Below are positions 16,855 to 25,886 of a stretch of 64,000 bases of DNA, piece by piece. The notes beneath the pieces were generated by a model. That model searched no databases, was not told where the DNA came from, and worked only from the letters and a program-made list of their open reading frames with translations. The stretch comes from Prevotella sp. (GTDB lineage: Bacteria; Bacteroidota; Bacteroidia; Bacteroidales; Bacteroidaceae). The position numbers and the translations under genes were made by a program. Every line of letters starts with the position of its first letter. Position 1 is the first letter of the stretch. The stretch covers positions 1 through 64,000 of the forward strand of contig JAFVEE010000124.1 in NCBI GenBank assembly GCA_017478085.1, read 5' to 3'.

Positions 16855-19341
16855 ATGAAACACCTATTGCGAAACCTCGCCCTCGCCACCCTGCTACTGG
16901 CGGCTCCCGCAACGATGACGGCCGCGCAGAAGCCCGGCGACTTCACCGTGGGCGACAAGACTTTCCTGCTGAACGGCAAGCCCTTCGTGGTGAAGGCGGC
17001 CGAAGTGCACTACCCCCGCATACCGCGCCCCTACTGGGAGCACCGCATCCAGATGTGCAAGGCGCTGGGCATGAACACGCTGTGCCTCTACGTGTTCTGG
17101 AACATCCACGAGCAGCGTGAGGGCGAGTTCGACTTCACGGGCCAGAACGACGTGGCCGAGTTCTGCCGTCTGGCGCAGAAGAACGGCATGTACGTCATCG
17201 TGCGTCCCGGCCCCTACGTGTGCGCCGAGTGGGAGATGGGCGGTCTGCCTTGGTGGCTGCTGAAGAAGAAGGACATCCGTCTGCGCGAGCGCGACTCGTA
17301 TTTTATGGAGCGCGTAAAGATCTTCGAGCAGAAGGTGGGCGAGCAGCTGGCCCCGCTGACCATTCAGAACGGCGGCCCCATCATTATGGTGCAGGTGGAG
17401 AACGAGTACGGAAGCTATGGCGAGGATAAGCCGTATGTCAGCGAGATAAGGGATTGTCTGAGGGAGGTCTACAGACCCACCCCCCAACCCCTCCCTGTGA
17501 GGGAGGGGAGTGTTCAGTCTCAAGGCTCCAAACTATCTACCCCCCTCCCTCAGAGGGAGGGGCCGGGGGAGGGTCTTCTCTTGTTCCAGTGCGACTGGTC
17601 TTCGAACTTCACGAAGAACGGTCTGGACGACCTGACGTGGACGATGAACTTCGGCACCGGCGCCAACATCGACGACCAGTTCCGCCGACTGGGCGAGCTG
17701 CGCCCCAACGCCCCGAAGATGTGCTCCGAGTTCTGGAGCGGCTGGTTCGACAAGTGGGGTGCCCGCCACGAGACGCGCCCCGCCAAGGATATGGTGGCGG
17801 GTATGGACGAAATGCTCAGCAAGGGCATATCCTTCTCGCTCTATATGACGCACGGCGGCACCTCGTTCGGCCACTGGGCCGGTGCCAACAGCCCCGGCTT
17901 CGCACCCGATGTCACCTCTTACGACTACGATGCGCCCATCAACGAGTATGGCCAGGCCACCCCGAAGTTCTGGGAACTGCGCAAGATGATGGAGAAATAC
18001 GCATCCCAAAAGCTCCCATCCGTCCCAAAGAGTCCCAATCCTATAGTGACCGTGCCGAAGTTCGAGCTGAAGGAGTTCCATAACATTCTCTGCGGCGTGG
18101 AGCGCTCTGTGCAGAGCCGCGACGTGCAGACGATAGAAGCGCTCGACATGGGCTGGGGCTCGGTGGTCTACCGCACCACGCTGCCCGCTACGACCACTTC
18201 ATCGCTGCTCACGCTGAGCGACTGCCACGACTTTGCACAGGTCTACATCGACGGAGAATATATTGGCAAGATAGATCGCGTGAAAAACGAGAAGAGTATC
18301 ACCATCCCCGCTGTGAAGGCTGGTCAGCGTCTCACCATCCTCGTCGAGGCTATGGGTCGCATCAACTTCGGCCGTGCCATTAAAGACTTCAAGGGCATCA
18401 CGCAGAACGTGACGCTGCAAACCGAGCAGAATGGCCACGAACTGACCTATGACCTGAAGCAGTGGGACATATCGATCATTCCCGACGACTACCAGACAGC
18501 CCAGAAAGCACTCTCTGTCCAGAAGAAGTTCGACGAGAAGACTCTTTGTGGACAGAAGGCCGGCTACTACCGCGGCTACTTCACGCTGAAGAAGGTGGGC
18601 GACACGTTCCTGAACTTCGAGACGTGGGGCAAGGGCCAGGTCTACGTCAACGGCCACGCTATGGGCCGCATCTGGAGCATCGGCCCGCAGCAGACGCTCT
18701 ACGTACCCGGCTGCTGGCTGAAGAAGGGCAAGAACGAGGTCATCGTGCTCGATGTGGTAGGCCCGCGCGAGCCGATAGTCTGGGGCCAAGACAAGCCCGA
18801 GCTGAACAAGCTGCAGCTGGAGAAGAGCAACAAGCACAACGCCATCGGCGACAAGCCCGACCTGAACAGCGCCACGCCCGCCAGTGTGTCCGGCGGTTCT
18901 GCCGCCGGAGCCGCCGTGCCCGACGCTTCTCCGTCGGGTATCGCCACCGCCGCCCCCGGCAACGGCTGGCAGACCTTCCGCTTCCAGGCCCCGCAGAAGG
19001 GCCGCTACCTGGCCATCGAAGTGCTCTCGACCCAGAAGGACGGCGACCGCGTGGCTATTGCCGAGCTCTACCTGCAAGGCCCCGACGGCAAGCGCCTCTC
19101 GCGCGAGCCCTGGACCTGCAAGTACGCCAACAGCGAGGAGGAGAACGGCAACCACACGGGCGACAAGGTGTTCGACCTGCAAGAATCGACCTACTGGCAG
19201 ACCGAGAAGGGCACACAGGCCCCCCACCTGCTGGTCATCGACCTGGGCTCGGTGCAGACCGTCACGGCCCTGGAGTACCTGCCCCGCGCCGAGCAGGGCG
19301 CACCCGGTTCGGTCAAGAACTTCAAGATCTATCTGTATTGA
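16855..19341 (+). CDS. Beta-galactosidase, glycoside hydrolase family 35
   Basis: An 828-residue exported enzyme (signal peptide ending near MTAAQ). The GH35 TIM barrel has the family start FLLNGKPFVVKAAEVHYPRI, the proposed acid/base Glu184 in VENEYGSYG, and nucleophile Glu292 in SEFWSGWFDKWG. Beta-sandwich domains follow (GYYRGYFTLKK...GRIWSIGPQQTLYVPG), then a low-complexity Ala/Ser/Pro linker and a C-terminal F5/8 type C-like carbohydrate-binding domain. Residues about 206-241 are an insertion made of two CCCTCCC/GGGAGGG palindromes between barrel elements, at a place where the family has only a few residues. Confidence 0.9.
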   Translation: MKHLLRNLALATLLLAAPATMTAAQKPGDFTVGDKTFLLNGKPFVVKAAEVHYPRIPRPYWEHRIQMCKALGMNTLCLYVFWNIHEQREGEFDFTGQNDVAEFCRLAQKNGMYVIVRPGPYVCAEWEMGGLPWWLLKKKDIRLRERDSYFMERVKIFEQKVGEQLAPLTIQNGGPIIMVQVENEYGSYGEDKPYVSEIRDCLREVYRPTPQPLPVREGSVQSQGSKLSTPLPQREGPGEGLLLFQCDWSSNFTKNGLDDLTWTMNFGTGANIDDQFRRLGELRPNAPKMCSEFWSGWFDKWGARHETRPAKDMVAGMDEMLSKGISFSLYMTHGGTSFGHWAGANSPGFAPDVTSYDYDAPINEYGQATPKFWELRKMMEKYASQKLPSVPKSPNPIVTVPKFELKEFHNILCGVERSVQSRDVQTIEALDMGWGSVVYRTTLPATTTSSLLTLSDCHDFAQVYIDGEYIGKIDRVKNEKSITIPAVKAGQRLTILVEAMGRINFGRAIKDFKGITQNVTLQTEQNGHELTYDLKQWDISIIPDDYQTAQKALSVQKKFDEKTLCGQKAGYYRGYFTLKKVGDTFLNFETWGKGQVYVNGHAMGRIWSIGPQQTLYVPGCWLKKGKNEVIVLDVVGPREPIVWGQDKPELNKLQLEKSNKHNAIGDKPDLNSATPASVSGGSAAGAAVPDASPSGIATAAPGNGWQTFRFQAPQKGRYLAIEVLSTQKDGDRVAIAELYLQGPDGKRLSREPWTCKYANSEEENGNHTGDKVFDLQESTYWQTEKGTQAPHLLVIDLGSVQTVTALEYLPRAEQGAPGSVKNFKIYLY
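17488..17562 (+). repeat. Two CCCTCCC palindromes inserted in the GH35 gene
   Basis: Two hairpins, CCCCTCCC/GGGAGGGG (17488-17508) and CCCCTCCCT/AGGGAGGGG (17542-17562), lie in frame inside the coding region. They encode PLPVREG and PLPQREG peptides, the signature of a widespread palindromic repeat. They belong to the same family as the repeats at 28587-28709. Confidence 0.8.
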
Positions 19342-19355
19342 TACTACCCCGTTTC

Positions 19356-19395
19356 TGGGCGTTGGGTGGCAGCTGCCATAGTCACCCAACGCCCA
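19356..19395. other. Stem-loop downstream of the GH35 gene
   Basis: TGGGCGTTGGGTG (19356-19368) pairs with CACCCAACGCCCA (19383-19395), a perfect 13-bp stem whose loop contains GGCAGCTGCC. It is followed by A6 rather than a T run, so it may be a dispersed palindrome or a non-classical terminator between the GH35 gene and the cobalamin operon promoter. Confidence 0.6.
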
Positions 19396-19412
19396 AAAAA
19401 CTTCCATTTTCC

Positions 19413-19444
19413 TTTGTCGTTTCATTTTTTCGCCGTACCTTTGC
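19413..19444 (+). promoter_or_regulatory. Promoter of the cobalamin operon
   Basis: TTTG (19413-19416) and TACCTTTGC (19436-19444) are separated by 19 bp, the canonical Bacteroidetes -33/-7 arrangement. Transcription would start just before the riboswitch. Confidence 0.8.
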
Positions 19445-19449
19445 ACCCG

Positions 19450-19620
19450 CAATCGTGGTTCTGCCACGCAGATTAATAGGGAACAGGGGTGCGAGTCCCC
19501 GACTGTCCCGCAGCTGTGAGTTGCCCTTTGGCATGGGTGCAAGCAACAACGTCACTGAGATTTTCGGGAAGACGCTTGCAGACCGGCAACAAGTCAGAAT
19601 ACCTGCCACGGTTTTGATAA
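19450..19620 (+). promoter_or_regulatory. Cobalamin (B12) riboswitch
   Basis: The leader contains the conserved cobalamin aptamer blocks in order: TTAATAGGGAA, GGTGCGAGTCCCC, ACTGTCCCGCAGCTGTGA, GTCACTGAG, GGGAAGACG, AAGTCAGAATACCTGCC. GTGG near 19454 and CCAC near 19606 can close the outer stem. It should repress the operon downstream when adenosylcobalamin is plentiful. A further GC stem (CCCCGCT/AGCGGGG) follows before the ribosome-binding site and could be the expression platform. Confidence 0.95.
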
Positions 19621-19690
19621 GAAAGCCCCCCGCTTGCTTCTGGGGTTAAGGAGCGGGGCCGCACAACAACGAAACGAACAAGGAAAGCAA

Positions 19691-21685
19691 ATGACACAAC
19701 GCTTGCTGGGACTGCTGATGGCTTTCACCGCACCGTGTGTTGCGATGTTCTCGCAAACCGGCGAACGGGCCGACACGCTGCAACGCCTCGACGAGGTGGT
19801 GGTGACGGGCCAGCAGGCCGAACGCGAGGCTACGAGCACTGCCCCCCTGCACCGACTGAACCAGGGGCAGATGCTGCGCATGGGCATCAGCGATATGGCC
19901 GACGCCCTGCACCGGCTGCCGGGCATCACCCTGCGCGACTACGGTGGTGCGGGCGGCATGAAGACCGTATCGGTGAGGGGCTTCGGGGCCAAGCACACGG
20001 GCGTGAGCTACGACGGCGTGATGCTCTCGGAGTGCCAGAGCAGCGAGATAGACCTCTCGCGCTATTCGCTCGACAACGTGGACCACCTGCAGCTGACCAT
20101 TGGCGACAACGACGACATCTTCATACCTGCCCGGCAGGCCAGCACCCCTGCCGTGCTGGCCATAGAGAGCGTGCGGCCCCCATCGGGCGACGACCGCCGG
20201 CCGCACCTCACGGCCCAGATGAAGGTGGGCTCGTTCGGCTACACCAGCCCCTTCATTCGCTACGAGCAGAGCCTCACGCCCAGGCTCAGCCTCTCGGCCG
20301 TGGGCGAGTACACCTACGCCGAGAACGACTACCCCTTCACCCTGAAGAACGTGACCATCGTCACCCAGGAGCATCGCACCAACAGCCGAATGAACCAGGG
20401 CCACGGCGAGCTGAACATGCGCTGGCAGCCCGACAGCCGCAACGAGCTGGCCCTGAAAGCCTATTACTTCGACAACGACCGCCAGCTGCCGGGACAGGTG
20501 CGCTACTACACCAACGAGAGCAACGAGACGCTGCGCGACCGCAACGCCTTCGGCCAGCTGCAATACCGGCTGCACAGCCACGCCGGGTGGTCGGTGAAGG
20601 CGCAGGCCAAGTACAACTGGGCAGCCTCTATCTACCGCAACGGGGCCCACTTCGGCAGCACCACCGAGGCCATCTACTGGCAGCGCGAGGCCTATGCATC
20701 GGCCTGCGTGCTCTACGCCCCTGCCGAAGGCTGGGCCTTCGACTACTCTGCCGACTACAGCTACAACAACCTGAACGGCAACACCGTGCAGATGAACCAC
20801 CCGCGCCGCCATACCATGCTGCAGACGCTGACGGCCAAATACCGCTCCCGCCACCTCACGACCATGGCTCGACTGCTGCACTCGCTCTACCTGAACGACA
20901 CGAAAGACGGCACCCGCAGCGCGCGCAACCTGCGCCACCTGTCGCCCTCGCTGTCGCTGTCGTGGCAGCCGCTCCTGTCGCAGATGCTCTATGTGCGGGC
21001 TTCCTACAAGAACGTGTTCCGCTCGCCCACCTTCAACGAAAGCTACTTCTTCCACTACGGCAGTGCCGACCTGCAGCCGGAAAATGCCGACCAGCTGAAC
21101 ATGGGCATCACCTACGCCGCCTCCCTGCGGCAACGGGCCACCGTGAAGGCTACGGTCGATGCCTACCTGAACCACGTGGACGATATGATCGTGGCCGTGC
21201 CCTACAATATGTTCGTGTGGACGTGCATCAACGTGGGCAAGGTGAAGGTGCTGGGACTCGATGCCACGCTGAGTGCCAACGCCACGGTGGCTGCGGGCCA
21301 CGAACTGTGGGCCTCGGCCAACTACAGCTTTCAGCAGGTGGAGAACCGCTCGAACACCGAGTCGCCCAACTATGGCAAGCAGATAGCCTACTACCCGCGC
21401 AACAGCGTGGGCGGGGCGCTGGCCTACGAGAACCCGTGGGCCAACGTGAGCGTGCACATGACAGCCATCAGCAGCCGCTGGGCCACCAACGACCATCTGG
21501 AAGGCACCCGCGTGAAGGGCTACGAAGACTACGGGCTCACGGTGTGGCACAGCTGGCAGCTAAAGCGCCACAAGCTGGAGGTCAGGGCCGACGTGAAGAA
21601 CCTGCTGGACCAGCAGTATGAAATCGTGAACCACTATCCCATGCCAGGCAGAAGTTATTTTTTATCACTTAAATATCAATTTTAA
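19691..21685 (+). CDS. btuB: TonB-dependent cobalamin receptor BtuB
   Basis: A 664-residue outer-membrane receptor expected to import cobalamin with TonB energy. After the signal peptide comes LDEVVVTGQ, a TonB box-like sequence, then a plug domain (ISDMADALHRLPGITLRDYG, VSVRGFGAKHTGVSYDGVM) and a 22-strand barrel ending in SYFLSLKYQF with the terminal Phe. ATG 19691 lies 10 bases after an AAGGA sequence. The riboswitch directly upstream gives the substrate. The BtuG-like gene follows after 19 bases. Confidence 0.92.
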   Translation: MTQRLLGLLMAFTAPCVAMFSQTGERADTLQRLDEVVVTGQQAEREATSTAPLHRLNQGQMLRMGISDMADALHRLPGITLRDYGGAGGMKTVSVRGFGAKHTGVSYDGVMLSECQSSEIDLSRYSLDNVDHLQLTIGDNDDIFIPARQASTPAVLAIESVRPPSGDDRRPHLTAQMKVGSFGYTSPFIRYEQSLTPRLSLSAVGEYTYAENDYPFTLKNVTIVTQEHRTNSRMNQGHGELNMRWQPDSRNELALKAYYFDNDRQLPGQVRYYTNESNETLRDRNAFGQLQYRLHSHAGWSVKAQAKYNWAASIYRNGAHFGSTTEAIYWQREAYASACVLYAPAEGWAFDYSADYSYNNLNGNTVQMNHPRRHTMLQTLTAKYRSRHLTTMARLLHSLYLNDTKDGTRSARNLRHLSPSLSLSWQPLLSQMLYVRASYKNVFRSPTFNESYFFHYGSADLQPENADQLNMGITYAASLRQRATVKATVDAYLNHVDDMIVAVPYNMFVWTCINVGKVKVLGLDATLSANATVAAGHELWASANYSFQQVENRSNTESPNYGKQIAYYPRNSVGGALAYENPWANVSVHMTAISSRWATNDHLEGTRVKGYEDYGLTVWHSWQLKRHKLEVRADVKNLLDQQYEIVNHYPMPGRSYFLSLKYQF

Positions 21686-21704
21686 TTCAAAAACACAAAA
21701 AGAA

Positions 21705-22865
21705 ATGAAAAAGCAATTACTGAGTCTTGCCGTGCTCCTGATGGGAGCAGCAGCATTTACCGCCTGCGGCGATGATGACGACGAACCCTACGTGCCGAAG
21801 GCCGTCGACGTGAGCAATGGCATGTTCGTAGTGTGCTCGGGCCACATGAGCACCCCCATCGATGGCGGCCTGACCTACTACGACTATGCCACCAAGAGCG
21901 CCACGCAGCAGGCCTTCAAGCAGGTGAATGGCCGCGAACTGGGCCTTACGGCCAACGACGCGCTGGTCTATGGCAGCAAGATGTATATCGTGGTGACCAA
22001 CGCCAACACGATTGAAGTGGTAGACAAGGCCACGCTGAGATCGGTGAAGCAGCTGAAGATGGGCGACCTGCTGGCCTCGGGCGAGGGCAGCCAGCCCCGC
22101 CACATCACGGCCGATGGCGGCAAGATCTACGTCACGACCTACGGATCGTCGGCTGCCGACTGGTCGGCTTATCAGGTGACAGGCAATGGCTATGTGGTGG
22201 CCATCGACACCGTGAACTACCAGGTGTCTGGGTCCTACGCCGTGGGTGGCTTCCCCGAGGGCGTGGCCGTCGTGGGCAACTACGTCTATGCCACCAACTC
22301 GATGTACAGCATGGGCAATGCCAGCATCTCGAAGGTGAACCTGGCCACGGGCGAAGAGAGCAAGATTACCAGCGACGACATCATCAACCCCGTGGCCATG
22401 GTGGCCATTGGCGGCAACCTGTACTACCTCGACTCGGGTGCCTACGGCTCTGAGCCTCCCTATGCCCAGGTGAATGCCGGCGTGCGCAAGGTGACCACCA
22501 GCGGACAGGTAACCAAGGTGGCCGATGCCACGGCCATGGCTTCCGACGGAAAGGACATCTACGTGATCAATGCTCCCTACGGAACGGGTACCACGGCCTA
22601 TGCCGTCTATAAAGTGGCAGCTGGCACGGTGCAGGCCTTCACGCCCTCAGAGGATGTGGAGTATCCCAATGCCATCGGCGTAGACCCCATCACGGGCGAT
22701 GTGTTTGTGGCTTCGAACAGCAAGAACCCCGACACGGGCTATGCCAGCTACAACCTGCCCGGCTACGTGAAGCAGTACAAGGCCAACGGCGAGTTCGTTG
22801 CCAAGTTCGACTGCTGGGTTGGCCCCACCGCCATCGTGGCTAACACTGGCGTGAAGTATGAGTAA
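21705..22865 (+). CDS. btuG: BtuG-like surface cobalamin-binding lipoprotein
   Basis: A 386-residue lipoprotein (lipobox FTACGDDDD). The body is a beta-propeller with repeated blade motifs, for example LVYGSKMYIVVTNANTIEVV, KIYVTTYGSSAADW and YVYATNSMYSMG. This layout, right after btuB under a B12 riboswitch, matches BtuG of gut Bacteroides, which binds cobalamin very tightly on the outer face of BtuB. The name is inferred from position and fold. Its 3' end overlaps the next gene by eight bases. Confidence 0.8.
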   Translation: MKKQLLSLAVLLMGAAAFTACGDDDDEPYVPKAVDVSNGMFVVCSGHMSTPIDGGLTYYDYATKSATQQAFKQVNGRELGLTANDALVYGSKMYIVVTNANTIEVVDKATLRSVKQLKMGDLLASGEGSQPRHITADGGKIYVTTYGSSAADWSAYQVTGNGYVVAIDTVNYQVSGSYAVGGFPEGVAVVGNYVYATNSMYSMGNASISKVNLATGEESKITSDDIINPVAMVAIGGNLYYLDSGAYGSEPPYAQVNAGVRKVTTSGQVTKVADATAMASDGKDIYVINAPYGTGTTAYAVYKVAAGTVQAFTPSEDVEYPNAIGVDPITGDVFVASNSKNPDTGYASYNLPGYVKQYKANGEFVAKFDCWVGPTAIVANTGVKYE

Positions 22866-23994
22866 TCGACTGGCCCTGCTGGGCCTCATCATCGGCATCC
22901 TGGCCGCCTGCTGCTCGTGCGGTGGCGGCAGGGGTGCCGATGCCCAGAACGAGGGCGACACGCTACGGCTGAAGTATGCCGAACGGCTGGTCATCGTGAA
23001 GCACGAGGGCTATACGGAGGTGACGCTGAAGAACCCGTGGAAGGAAGGGAAGGTGCTGCACCGCTACTTCCTCGTTCCCTACGACGCCACCACGCCGCTG
23101 CCTTCGGAACATGGTGCCACCGTGGTGCGCACACCGCTGCGCCGGGTGGCCGTCTTCACCACGGTGCATGCCTCGCTCATCATGACCTTCGGGCGTGAAC
23201 AGAGCATAGCAGGCGTGGCCGATGTGAAGTATATGAAGATTCCGTTCATTCACGAAGGGGTGAAGGAAGGGCGCATCGTGGACTGCGGCGACGGTCTGAA
23301 CCCTATGGCCGAGAAGATTATCGATGCCCAGGCCGATGCCATTATGCTCTCGCCCTTTGAGAACAGCGGGGGCTATGGCCGACTGGAAGAGATCGACATT
23401 CCGCTCATAGAGTGTGCCGAGTATATGGAGACTTCGCCCTTGGGAAGGGCCGAATGGATGCGATTCTACGGTCTGCTCTTCGGCGAGGAGCAGCGTGCCG
23501 ACTCGCTCTTTGCCGCTGTAGACAGCAGCTACCAGGCTCTGGCCAAGACCGCCCGGCAGGCAAAGAGCAGCCCAAAAGTGCTGATGGACAAGCAGGTGGG
23601 TTCTGTTTGGTATATGCCTGGGGGCCGGAGCACCATCGGACAGATGCTACAGGACGCGGGAGCCAACTATCCCTACGCCTCCGACGAGCATAGCGGCAGC
23701 ATTCCCCTGCCCTTCGAGGCCGTTCTGGAGAAGGCTGGCGACAGCGACGTGTGGCTGTTCCGCTACGACAACGAGCAGCCCATGACCCTGCCCCAGTTGC
23801 TCAGCGAGCAGCACGGCTACAGCCAGCTGCGCCCCGTACAGACGGGACAGACCTATGGCTGCAACGTGCGCACCACCCAGTTCTACGAGCAGTCGCCCTT
23901 CCGTCCAGACCTGCTGCTGCAGGATTTCATTCATATCCTGCACCCGGAGCTGCCTGACCTGCCTGAGTTGCGCTATTATAAAAAGGTGGAATAA
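22858..23994 (+). CDS. btuF: Cobalamin ABC transporter substrate-binding lipoprotein, BtuF-like
   Basis: A 378-residue lipoprotein (lipobox near LAACCSC) with a class III periplasmic-binding domain: RVAVFTTVHASLIMTFGREQSIAGVAD opens the first lobe (shown in pieces VFTTVHASL and SIAGVAD), a long linking helix (SYQALAKTARQAK) follows, and the second lobe contains GGRSTIGQMLQDAGANYPYA. It should carry cobalamin from the receptor to the permease, which follows with no gap. The start overlaps btuG. Confidence 0.85.
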   Translation: MSNRLALLGLIIGILAACCSCGGGRGADAQNEGDTLRLKYAERLVIVKHEGYTEVTLKNPWKEGKVLHRYFLVPYDATTPLPSEHGATVVRTPLRRVAVFTTVHASLIMTFGREQSIAGVADVKYMKIPFIHEGVKEGRIVDCGDGLNPMAEKIIDAQADAIMLSPFENSGGYGRLEEIDIPLIECAEYMETSPLGRAEWMRFYGLLFGEEQRADSLFAAVDSSYQALAKTARQAKSSPKVLMDKQVGSVWYMPGGRSTIGQMLQDAGANYPYASDEHSGSIPLPFEAVLEKAGDSDVWLFRYDNEQPMTLPQLLSEQHGYSQLRPVQTGQTYGCNVRTTQFYEQSPFRPDLLLQDFIHILHPELPDLPELRYYKKVE

Positions 23995-25011
23995 ATGCAA
24001 AGAAACACCCTGAAACTGGCCGTGCTGCCGGTGCTCATAGCCGTGCTTTTCGCGCTCTGCCTGCTGGTGGGGGCCATCCGCATACCCGCCGGCGACGTGC
24101 TGAGCATTCTTCTGGGCAATGCCGAGGGGCTGAAGCCATCGTGGCGCTTCATCATCCTGGAGTCACGACTGCCGCAAGCCATCACCGCCCTGCTGTGCGG
24201 AGGAGCGCTGGCCGTGAGCGGACTGATGCTGCAAACGGCTTTCCGCAATGCGCTGGCCGACCCTTCGATATTCGGCATCAGCAGCGGAGCCGGGCTGGGC
24301 GTGGCGCTGGTCATGCTGCTCCTGGGCGGTTCACTGGGCGTGGGTTCGCTGGCGGTGAGCGGCTATGTGGCCATCATCGTGGCCGCCTTTGTAGGGGCTA
24401 TGGCCGTGATGGGCATCATTTTCTTCTTTTCTACCGCCGTGAAGAACGACGTCATGCTGCTCATCATCGGCATTATGATAGGCTACCTGTCGTCATCGGC
24501 CATCTCATTGCTCAATTTCTTTGCCACCGACGAGGGCGTCCGCTCCTATATGGTGTGGGGTATGGGATCGTTCGGAGGCGTTTCGATGAAGCACATGCCA
24601 GTGTTTGCGGGCATCACGCTGTGCGGCCTGATGGCCTCATTGCTGCTCATCAAGCCGCTCAACGCACTGATGCTGGGCGAGCACTATGCCGAGAACCTGG
24701 GCATCAGCGTGAGGCGGGTGCGCAACTGGCTGCTCGTAGTCACGGGCCTGCTCACGGCCATTACCACCGCCTTCTGCGGCCCCGTCAGCTTCATCGGACT
24801 GGCCGTTCCCCACATAGCCCGGCTGCTGTTCCGTACCGACAACCACCGCATACTGATGCCTGCCACCATTCTTTGTGGCTCGGCCATCGCTTTGTTGTGC
24901 AATCTTGTGTGCTTTCTTCCCGGCGAAAACGGCGTCATTCCCCTTGGGGCCGTCACCCCGCTTATGGGTGCCCCCGTCATTATCTACGTCATTGCGAAGG
25001 GAAGAAAGTAG
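23995..25011 (+). CDS. btuC: FecCD-family ABC permease, BtuC-like
   Basis: A 338-residue inner-membrane permease with about ten transmembrane helices. Family motifs include RLPQAITALLCGGALAVSG, FRNALADPSIFGISSGAGLG and FCGPVSFIGLAVPHIARLLF. The start codon follows the btuF stop directly. The operon ends here: the next gene is a convergent sirtuin ten bases away, and no ATP-binding subunit is present, so the ATPase must be encoded elsewhere. Confidence 0.9.
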   Translation: MQRNTLKLAVLPVLIAVLFALCLLVGAIRIPAGDVLSILLGNAEGLKPSWRFIILESRLPQAITALLCGGALAVSGLMLQTAFRNALADPSIFGISSGAGLGVALVMLLLGGSLGVGSLAVSGYVAIIVAAFVGAMAVMGIIFFFSTAVKNDVMLLIIGIMIGYLSSSAISLLNFFATDEGVRSYMVWGMGSFGGVSMKHMPVFAGITLCGLMASLLLIKPLNALMLGEHYAENLGISVRRVRNWLLVVTGLLTAITTAFCGPVSFIGLAVPHIARLLFRTDNHRILMPATILCGSAIALLCNLVCFLPGENGVIPLGAVTPLMGAPVIIYVIAKGRK

Positions 25012-25020
25012 CCGGCGGCC

Positions 25021-25716
25021 CTATTTACACAACTTCTGGAACAGCTCGCGCATGCCCTCGGAGGCACCCTTCTGAATCTGCTGTACCTTCTCGCCCGCAC
25101 TGATGGGATTAGGATCAATGAGATAGATGGGCACCGAAGGACGCACATAGTGCAGCAGACCGGCAGCGGGATAGACGTTGAGACTGGTACCAATGACGAT
25201 GAAGATGTCGGCCTCCTGAGCCTCTTCGGCAGCCACCGCGATGTTAGGCACGGCCTCGCCGAAGAACACGATGAAGGGACGCAGCAGCGAGCCATCGCCT
25301 GCCTTGGTGCCAGGAGCCACCTCACAGTTGTCGGGCGTCAGCGTGATCTGGTAGCGTGGATCGTCAACATCGCGGCTCGAGCACACCTTCATCAGCTCGC
25401 CATGCAGGTGAATGACCTTCGACGAGCCTGCCATTTCGTGCAGATTGTCTACATTCTGCGTCACCACCGTTACGTCATACTGCTCTTCCAGGCGCGCCAC
25501 CAGCTTGTGGCCCTCGTTAGGCTGCACGCCCCAGCACTTGCGGCGCAGCATATTATAGAAATTGGTCACCAGCGTAGGGTCGGCTTCCCAGCCTTCGTGA
25601 GTGGCCACCTGGGCTACGGGATATTCCTCCCAAAGGCCGTCGGCATCGCGGAAAGTCTTCAGTCCGCTTTCCACCGACATGCCTGCTCCAGTAAGAACTA
25701 CGATTTTCTTCTTCAT
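25021..25716 (-). CDS. cobB: NAD-dependent protein deacylase, sirtuin family
   Basis: A 231-residue Sir2 protein that removes acyl groups from lysine using NAD. Motifs: GAGMSVESGLKTFR (NAD binding), VVTQNVDNLHEMAG, the catalytic His in VIHLHGEL, and PFIVFFGEAVP and GTSLNVYPAAGL. Only two cysteines lie in the zinc-module region (KVCSS, DNCEVA), so the usual four-cysteine site is absent, as in some other small bacterial sirtuins. A promoter-like TAACTTTGC lies at 25761-25753. It is unrelated to cobalamin despite the gene symbol. Confidence 0.9.
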   Translation of the reverse strand: MKKKIVVLTGAGMSVESGLKTFRDADGLWEEYPVAQVATHEGWEADPTLVTNFYNMLRRKCWGVQPNEGHKLVARLEEQYDVTVVTQNVDNLHEMAGSSKVIHLHGELMKVCSSRDVDDPRYQITLTPDNCEVAPGTKAGDGSLLRPFIVFFGEAVPNIAVAAEEAQEADIFIVIGTSLNVYPAAGLLHYVRPSVPIYLIDPNPISAGEKVQQIQKGASEGMRELFQKLCK

Positions 25717-25886
25717 AAGCCTCTTGTTGTTTTAGTTGAGTAAGAATTTATTGCAAAGTTAGGAATAATGATGAAAGGCAGGAAGAATAAACCATTAAAT
25801 AATATTAAATTATAAGCAAAAAGCTATCGTAGCCCCCATTTTTTTTGTAATATTGCACATCGAAAGAACTTAAAAAGAGATAGACT

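Noticed and set aside
18199..19542. 447-codon open frame antisense to the GH35 gene
   Set aside because: It is a consequence of GC-rich codon bias; the sense strand encodes a clear GH35 enzyme.
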